A stretch of DNA of 64,000 nucleotides from Methanobrevibacter millerae (GTDB taxonomy: Archaea; Methanobacteriota; Methanobacteria; Methanobacteriales; Methanobacteriaceae). Below the pieces are notes generated by a model, which saw nothing but the letters and a program-made list of their open reading frames with translations, was not told the origin of the DNA and did no database searches. The stretch is taken from NCBI RefSeq assembly GCF_001477655.1, contig NZ_CP011266.1:124001-188000 (forward strand). Reading direction: 5' to 3'. Of this stretch, positions 19,801 to 28,800 are shown in pieces. Positions within the stretch are counted from its first letter, which is position 1. The number at the start of each line of letters is the position of its first letter. Position numbers and translations under genes: made by a program.

Positions 19801-22800
19801 ACGATTATTTCAAATTCCAATTTCACAGACTGTAACGCTTCTTCCGCAGAAGGACTCGGAGGAGCTATTTATATTGAAGGTGAAGAAACTACAATTCAAA
19901 ATGCAATATTCAATGAATGTATAAGTGTAGACGGCGGTGCAGTCTTTATCCAAGGTAACGATGTGCACATTTCCGATTCTGCATTTGTAGCAAATAAATT
20001 AAAAGATTACACTGATGATGATAATTATGGTGGAGCTATTTACATAAATGGTGAAAGAACAATCATTTCAACTTCAACATTTGAAGACCACTCCGCATAT
20101 ACAGGAGGATCCATTTACATCAATGGTACTGATACGACCATATTGGATTCCAATATCACAAAATCCACTGCAGATTACGGTGGTGCAGTCTTTATCCAAG
20201 GTATTAACGCTAAAATTGAAGGCGGTAACATATCCTACTGTACCTGTACCTATGACGGTGGAGCAATCTATGTGAACGGTACAAATGCCCACATTTCAGC
20301 TGACTTCGCATACTGTAACGCAAGTTCTGCTGACACTCCTGACATTATAGGTAACGGTGGAGCTATTTATGTAAACGGTACTGATACAAACGTTTATGAT
20401 TCCACTTTCCTAAATTGTATCGCAATGAATGACGGTAATGGTGGAGCTATTTATATTGAAGGTGTAAACACATTAGTCCAAACCTCTAAATTCCAAAATA
20501 CCTGGACCAGCGACAATGCTGAGGGCGGTGCGATTTATATTTATGGTGCTAATGCTACTGTGGCTGTTTCAGAGTTCATTACCACTCATTCCAAAGAGGG
20601 TGGTGCGATTTATATTTACGGTCCTAATGCTACTGTGGATAAATCCAAATTTGTTGATTCTCATGCGGCATTTGGTGGTGCAATTTATATTGAAGGTATA
20701 AATACAACGGTTACTGATTCCGGCTTTATCAATACCAATGTCGGTCAGGTCTGTGAATGGGGCGATGCTCACTATGGTGATCCAACTGGATATGTAGCTC
20801 CTGTTGAAGGTGATGGTGGAGCTATTTATATTTACGGTCCTAATGCTTATATTGAAAATGCTACAATTGATGTAAGTCATGCTACTCGAAATGGTGGTGC
20901 TATTTATGTAGAAGGATCTGATGCAACAATATCTGCAACCATTCGTGGTTCTTATGCTGGTGTGCTAGAAACGTCATCTAATTTCAATGTAAATGAACTA
21001 ACATCTGACGTGGCCATAATAAATAATTATTATAATGAAATGTTGTCATTCTATAATTGGGGTGTTGGATTATATAGTGCTGATCTTTCTACTATCAAAA
21101 ATAGTGCAAACAATGCGAAATCTAATAATAGGGTAGATAATATATTCACAAATAGGGCATTTAATCAGAATAATTATAATGTTGTTTTAGGTTATGTGCT
21201 AGAAATCAATTCAACATTGTCTAGTTTAAATGAATCAGCTCCATTAATATACGATTCATTGATTGGTTATTATGATAATATAAATAGAAGTTTAGATGAG
21301 ATTAATGCTAATAAAGATTACAATGCATTCAATAGCCATATAAAAAATGATATTAAGAATAACTTGACTGCTATTGTTAACTTTGTAGACTATTGCACTA
21401 ACTTTAATAATGATTTGAAGAATTGTTATAATAATGCTTTAAAAGATTTACTTAGGTATAATAATTATAATACTGTAAATAATAAACTTAATAGTCTTAA
21501 AGACTATTCCAGTAAATTTAACACTTACATAGTTTATTTAAATAGTTATAATTCTGCATTTGATGAACTTTTACCACTAAATGAAGGATTTGGTGCACAG
21601 GTAAATCTCGTGCAGACTAAGGCCAGTATGGTATATGACCCTGGAATGAAAGGTGAAGGCGGTGCAATTTATGTTGCAGGAGTCAATACGTTTATTCACG
21701 ATTCTGACATATCCGATACTCATGCATACACTGACGGTGACGGTGGTGCAATTTATGTAACTGGTACTAATACATCTGTTATTAATTCCAATTTCACAAA
21801 TACGATTGCAGATCATGTCGGTGGTGCAGCTTACATTGCAGGACACAATACTTACATCACTGGTGATTCATTCTATAACTCCAAGTCAAAAGGAACTGGA
21901 AATACTGACGGTGGTGGAGCAATGTATATTGTAGGAGATGGAACCTATGTTTCAGATTCCAACTTCACGTTATCAGATTCCAGCAGATATGGTGGAGCAA
22001 TATATATTGCAGGTAAAAACACTGATATTCTCACATCAAACTTCATACAGAACCATGCTGCATCTCCTGGTGGTGCAGTATATATCCAACAAGGTTTAGG
22101 TTTAAACACTACTGTAGATAAGTGTTACTTCTTTGACAATAGTGCTGGAACTTCCGCTGGTGCATTACACGTTTCAGGTACAAACACTACCGTAAACAAC
22201 ACGGTTTTCCTAAAAAATCATGGTGTATCTCAGGGTGGAGCTATTTATATTGATGGTATAAATGCGACTGTGCAATACTCCAATTTAACTGAAAATACTG
22301 CATCTACTCACGGTGGAGCTATCTACTGGAAAGGTGGACATGGTGGAGATTCAATTGTCGGATGTATCATCTTCAATAACAGTGCTACTTCCTATGATAG
22401 TGCTTTAGGTGGTGGTGTCTACTGGGATATTGGTACTCAGGTTACTCCTGGTGGTTTGGTAAAAGACACAATTTTCGACAGTAACTATGCTGGAAAACAC
22501 GGTGGAGGTATGGACTGGCACCGTACTGTTAACAGTACAATGGATAACTGTACTTTCATTAATAATATCGCTGGTAAAGACGGCGGTGGTTTCTACTGCG
22601 GTGATACTGGTCAATTTGATGTAAGTACAAATCTTACTATAATCAATACTAAATTCAGTAATAACACAGCTAATTATGCTGGTGGAGGATTATCTCTTCA
22701 AATGAGAGATTCACAGTTAATAAACTGTACCTTTGAAAATAATATAGCATATTTCGGCGGATCCCTTGTTATTAAAGATACAAAAACTACAAATAACCAA

Positions 22801-25800
22801 ATCATTAACTGTACTTTCATCAATTCCACTGCAAGTACTGTTTTAATTAATTCTACCGTTCAAGCGATTATAGACAATTTCAATAATGTTGAAGAATTCT
22901 GTAAAGGTAAAGGTGGTGCAATATTTACTAGGGATAATCTTGTTTCAGTTATAGGTTGTACTTTCATCAACTGTACCGGTAAAGAAGGAGGAGCAGTCTT
23001 CTGGGACGGCGGTGACAATTATCAAAGAGATAATCCTTCTAGACATACTGGTGTCATGGGTGATGATGGAATAATTAGAGATTCAACATTCATTGGAAAC
23101 AATGCTACTCTTGGTGGTGCTATCTGCTGGACAAGTCCTAATGGTGTCGTAACTGACTCCACATTCATTGGAAACAATGCTACTTTAGGTGGTGCTGTCT
23201 ACTGGAAAGGTGGAGTTGAATATATCGAATATAAATGGAATTATGTGAATACATTTGCAGTCCACGGTAATAACGGTAAAGTTACTAATTCTGAATTCAT
23301 CGAAAACACTGCAACAAACGGTGGAGCTATCTATTGGGCTGGTGAAAACGGTAATGTATCCAATTCAAAATTCACAGATAATTACGCTGAAAAAGGTGGT
23401 GCTATCTATTGGACAAATATTACTCAAAATGCAACTTATCCTCCTACCAGAGCTACAACATACACTAAAATCGCAACTACAGGTAATAACGGTATTGTAG
23501 AGAATTCCACATTCTTCGCCAACAAGGCCAATTATGAAACCGGTTTGGGTGGAGCTATTTACTGGAACACCTCTTCAAGCAATATTACTGATACCACATT
23601 CTTGAACAACACTGCAAGTAAAGGTGGAGCTATCTACTGGGTAAATGGTACTAAAATTGACAATTCAACTTTCAGATTCAACAAGGCACATACAGGTTCT
23701 GCAATATATGAGGATGCATCCATGAAAGAAATGGATATCATCGATTCATCATTCCTCGAAAACAGGGCAGATTCCAATACGTTTGAACAGTTTAAAATCA
23801 CTGATGTAAATGGCGGTGTCCGTGTAAGCGCATATTACAGAGGTAATGATAACATTATCAATGGAATGTGGAATGACGGCGGTGAAGTATACTTCACTAA
23901 TGTAACCTACCTCGGTATTAATGCTAATGAAGTTAATACCGGCTCTCAACGTGTAACTCCTGAAAAAATCAATGATATACCTACTGATTCTAATAAGTTC
24001 TATCAGTCAGATTATGAGGTAGGTCAAATTATTAGAATAAGCGTCTATGACCAAAACGGTCTGGTTGCTGAAGACATTAAATTAACAGGATTTGACAGTT
24101 ATGTTGAAGGATTCTATTCTGGACTTACTGCAGAACATACTAAAGTCAAAATAGAACACCCTGCCGATGATTATTACACATATCTCGGTGACCGTGATGG
24201 TGCTCAGTTAGTATACATATTAATTGATACTGAAGACATTTACTGTCTTGATGATGAAATAATCAATATTACTGTAGTTCCTCAAAACAAATCAGAAACA
24301 AGAGCTCCTACAGGAAACATTACAATTAAAGTCATTGGAAACAACGGAAAAACATATGAAGCTAATATAACATTAACTGTTGTGGATGGTACAAATTCAT
24401 CTGTTGCACAGTTCAACGCTACTTTATGTCCAACCGGCATATATTCAGTTGAAGTATTCTATCACGGAGATGATGTTTTCTTCCCTCAAGACAATTCATC
24501 TTCATTTAGAGTATTTGAAATTGATCCGACAATCATTATTGAGACTGAAAACATTAGAGTCGGCGAAATGGAAATAATCAATATTACGGTAGACCCAACC
24601 AAGAAGGTAACGGGCACTGTATCAGTATATATCGACAGTGTCTATATAGGTGACTTGCCTCTTGTAAACGGAACCATACAAATCAGAGACAGCACATTCC
24701 CTGTTGGAGTCCATAATGTAATCGGAATCTATAACGGTGATGAGCACTTCAAGCTCGTACGTAATACATCCAGTTTCGTTGTTTCAAAATATGACCCTTA
24801 CTTTGTAATTGAAGGAAGAACAATATTTGTCGACGATCAGGAATATCTTGAAATATTCATTTCAAATAAAACAGAAAGCGGATTGGTACATATTCCTACC
24901 GGATTTGTCTATCTTGTAGTTGAAGGCGAACAATATTATATTAACCTGACTACTCAAAAAGGCATTCTTCTTCCGATTTCAACCGAAGCAGGTGTATATC
25001 ACGTATGGGGTAATTACTCCGGTGACGGTTTCTGGAACAGCGCAGTAAATACAACTGATTTCCTTGTCCTAAAACATAATATAACATTGAATGTCACAGA
25101 TGTTGTCAAAGTTTACGGTGGAGAAGAAAAAATCAATGTGACATTTGAATATGATGACGTAACCGGAAATGTAACAATCAGAATTATGGACAAAACACAA
25201 GTCATAAAAGAATTTAAAGATGTTCCAATCGTTAAAGGTAATGCAACTGTTGAAATATCCGGTTTAAATCCTGGAAATTACACCATTGATGTGGTATATC
25301 TTGGTGACAGAAAATATTATGGAAATACCACTTCCGGAAACCTCACGGTTAAAAAAGGAAAAATCCCAATGATTATTGTACCTCACAATATTATCTTCGG
25401 TGAAAAAGAAAATATTATGGTATATGCGAATACTACCGGAGGGGTAGATATTTATATTAATGGTACTAAGATTGGAGACGATTATTTCACACGTGGAGAA
25501 GCGGAATCATCCAAATCCGGATTGGCACCTGGCATCTATAATGCTAGTGCATACTTCCGCGGAAATGACTATTATGAACCTGGATGGGTAAGCGCTCCTT
25601 TCATAGTATATAAATTAAACAGAACTGTTGATTTATCTGTTGAAGATATTATTTATGGAATGGATGAGAATTTAAGAGTATTTGTAAATGCAAGCGGTAA
25701 TGTAACCATTTGGGTAAACGGAACTAATAAAACAATCGTTCTTGAAGTTGAACAATTCGGACTTATCGATAAGGGTTCAGCTAAATGGGTTCTTGAAGGA

Positions 25801-28800
25801 TTGGATGTAGGCACATATCCTGTTGAAGTATGGTATAACGGTAATGAATTCTATAATCCGGCATACACTTGGGGCGTATTCCAGGTCATTCCGGTAAATA
25901 CTACTTTAACTGTTGATGTCCATGACATCTATATATGGGATAATGAAAGCATAAGCGTCACGGTTAAAGACGCAGCCGGCAGTGTCATTACAGACGCTCC
26001 TGGAAACATCACTATAACTATCGAGGGCGCAACCTACAGTCAAAAACTCAATAATGGTGTTGCCAGATTTGTCATTCCTAATTTAACCATTGGTACTAAG
26101 AATGTTTGGGCATTCTATGACGGTGATAAAAACCATAACGGAAACAGATCTCTTGCATCATTTAAAGTAATGCCAAGAGTTCCTGTCGTAAACGTCACTG
26201 CTCAAAACATTACTGTCGGTGAAGTGGAACCGCTCCATGTTGAAATCCCTGCAAACGCAACAGGATTTGTAATCATAACCGGCAACTTCACAGAAAACGG
26301 AATTTACGTATCCAAATTTATAGGCGGCAAGGCTGACATTCCAGTCTATGATTTAGCTAGCGGAACTTACAGCGTACATATTAAATATTATGGTGGAGGC
26401 AATGACAACTACACCGTAGCTGAAGCAGATACTGTATTTAAAGTATCTGGAGAAGACACTCCTATCCGCATTGATGTTAAAGATATCTACTACAGACAAA
26501 CGGCCAACATTACTGTAAGTGTCAATGACGGCGTAGACGGATTAATCACTATTAAAGTCGTCAACGGAAGCGGAATCATTAGAGAAATTACCTTGCCAAT
26601 ATCAAACGGCAAAGTTAACCTGCTGGTTGACAACTTGGCTGTTGACAATTACACAGTTTATGCAGATTACTTAGGAAATAATAAATATCATGCAAACAGC
26701 ACCAGTAAAGTATTCAAAGTCATGAAGATTGCTCCTGTAATCACTATCGATTCTGTAGAGACAAATTCAATTAGAAATGCTACTGTTGTTGTTCACATCA
26801 CTCCGGGAACTACCGGAAATGTAACGATTACTGTTAATAATAAGAAATACAACGGCACTATTGAAAATGGTGTTGTAAGAATTGTCATTGATCAATTGAA
26901 TTCAGGCAATTACACAGTTGATGCATATTATGCAGGTGACAGAAACTTCACTGAAGCATCAGCTAATAAAGACAATGCAGTAAATATCTTCAGATACTCA
27001 TGCTATGTCATGAATGTCACCGCTGAAGACACTAAAGTTGATTTAAATACTACAATCATTGTAAATGTTCCTTGTGATGCTGTTGGAAAAGTGGCAATCT
27101 ATATTAATAATTCATTCGCAGGTTATGCTACTATTGAAAACGGTGTTGCTAAGTTAAATGTAACCAAATCAATATACGGCAAATATGTTGTCAATGCAAC
27201 ATTTATGGATGACAAATATGCCAACAAGACCGTAACTACCAATTATCATGTATTCAAATGGGAAACTCCAATGATTATCAATGTCACTGACATTTACGTT
27301 GGAGATGTTGCAACCATCGTTGTAAGCGTTCCTGCAAACATTACTGATAACGTGACAATTGAAATAGCAGGTAAGAAATATTCCGCTAAAGTAATCAATG
27401 GAAACGCTACATTTAAGGTAGCTAACCTGACTTGCGGCAATAAGACTGTCACTGCAATATATGCGGGCAACTACAAATACCTGTTCAATGCAACTACAAA
27501 TAACTTCACAGTTTACAAACGTCCATCTACCGTAGTTGTAAACACTACTGACATTAATGTGGGTGACGTTGCAATAATTAACGTGACAGTTCCTCAAAAT
27601 GCAACCGGTTATGTTGTAATCAGCGTAAATGGAACCAACTACACAGTAAATGTAACTGACGGTAAAGGATCAATTCCGGTCAGCGGATTGCCTTATGGTA
27701 CTTATGATATTAATGTGACCTACATTGGCGATGAGCAATACTTGCCAAACACCAATTCAACTACATTGAAAGTATCCAAAGTTCCTTCAAACATTACTGT
27801 TGCAGTAAATAACATTACTGTCGGTGATGTAGCTATTATTAACATGACTGTTCCTAAGGATGCTACCGGAAACATAACAGTTAAAGTAAACAGCACTGTT
27901 GTAGTCGTTGGAATCGTTAACGGAACTGCTCAAGCTATTGTTCCATACCTTAAAGTTGGAAACTACACTGTTGATGTAACTTACAATGGTGACGGCAAAT
28001 ATCTCTCAAGCGTAAACGCTACTAAATTAACTGTAAACAAAGCTTCCAGTGATATTACTGTTGTTGATCAAGGTAACGGTACTGTTGTTGTTATTGTTCC
28101 TGGTAATGCTACCGGTAACGTGACTATTATTGTTGAAAATCAAACATTTAACGGTACTGTGATTAACGGTACTGCTATTATTAACTTAACTAATGTAACT
28201 CTTGGTGAGCACAACATTACTGTGATTTACTCAGGTGATGAAAACCATACCAGTGAAATTATCAACGCTACAGTTACTATTCCTAAACTTATTACTCCGA
28301 TTAAAGTTGATGTAACTAATATTTATGTCGGTGATGTTGCTAAGATTAATGTAACCGTTCCTGTCAATGCTACAGATAAGATTAGAATTGAAATTGACGG
28401 TAAAGAGTACTTTGCAACTATTGTTGATGGTGTTGCAAGATTTGTGATTGAAAACTTGACTGCGGGTGTTAAAACTGTTGCTGTAAGTTATGATGGTGAT
28501 GATAATTACACTGCTAACTTCACAACCGCTAACTTCACAGTCTTTAAACATACTCCTGTGGTTACTGTTAACACTACTGACATTATTGTCGGTGAGACTG
28601 TTGTAATTAATGTTATTGCTCCTGTTGATGTAACTAGACAGGTTATTGTTAATGTTAATGGTGTTGATTATGCTGTTAATATGACTAATGGTGTCGGTCA
28701 GTTAAATGTCACTGGTCTTGACAATGGTTCATATGATGTGACTGTCAGATATCTCGGTGATGACAAGTATCTTGGTGCTGATAATGCGACTGGCTTTAAA

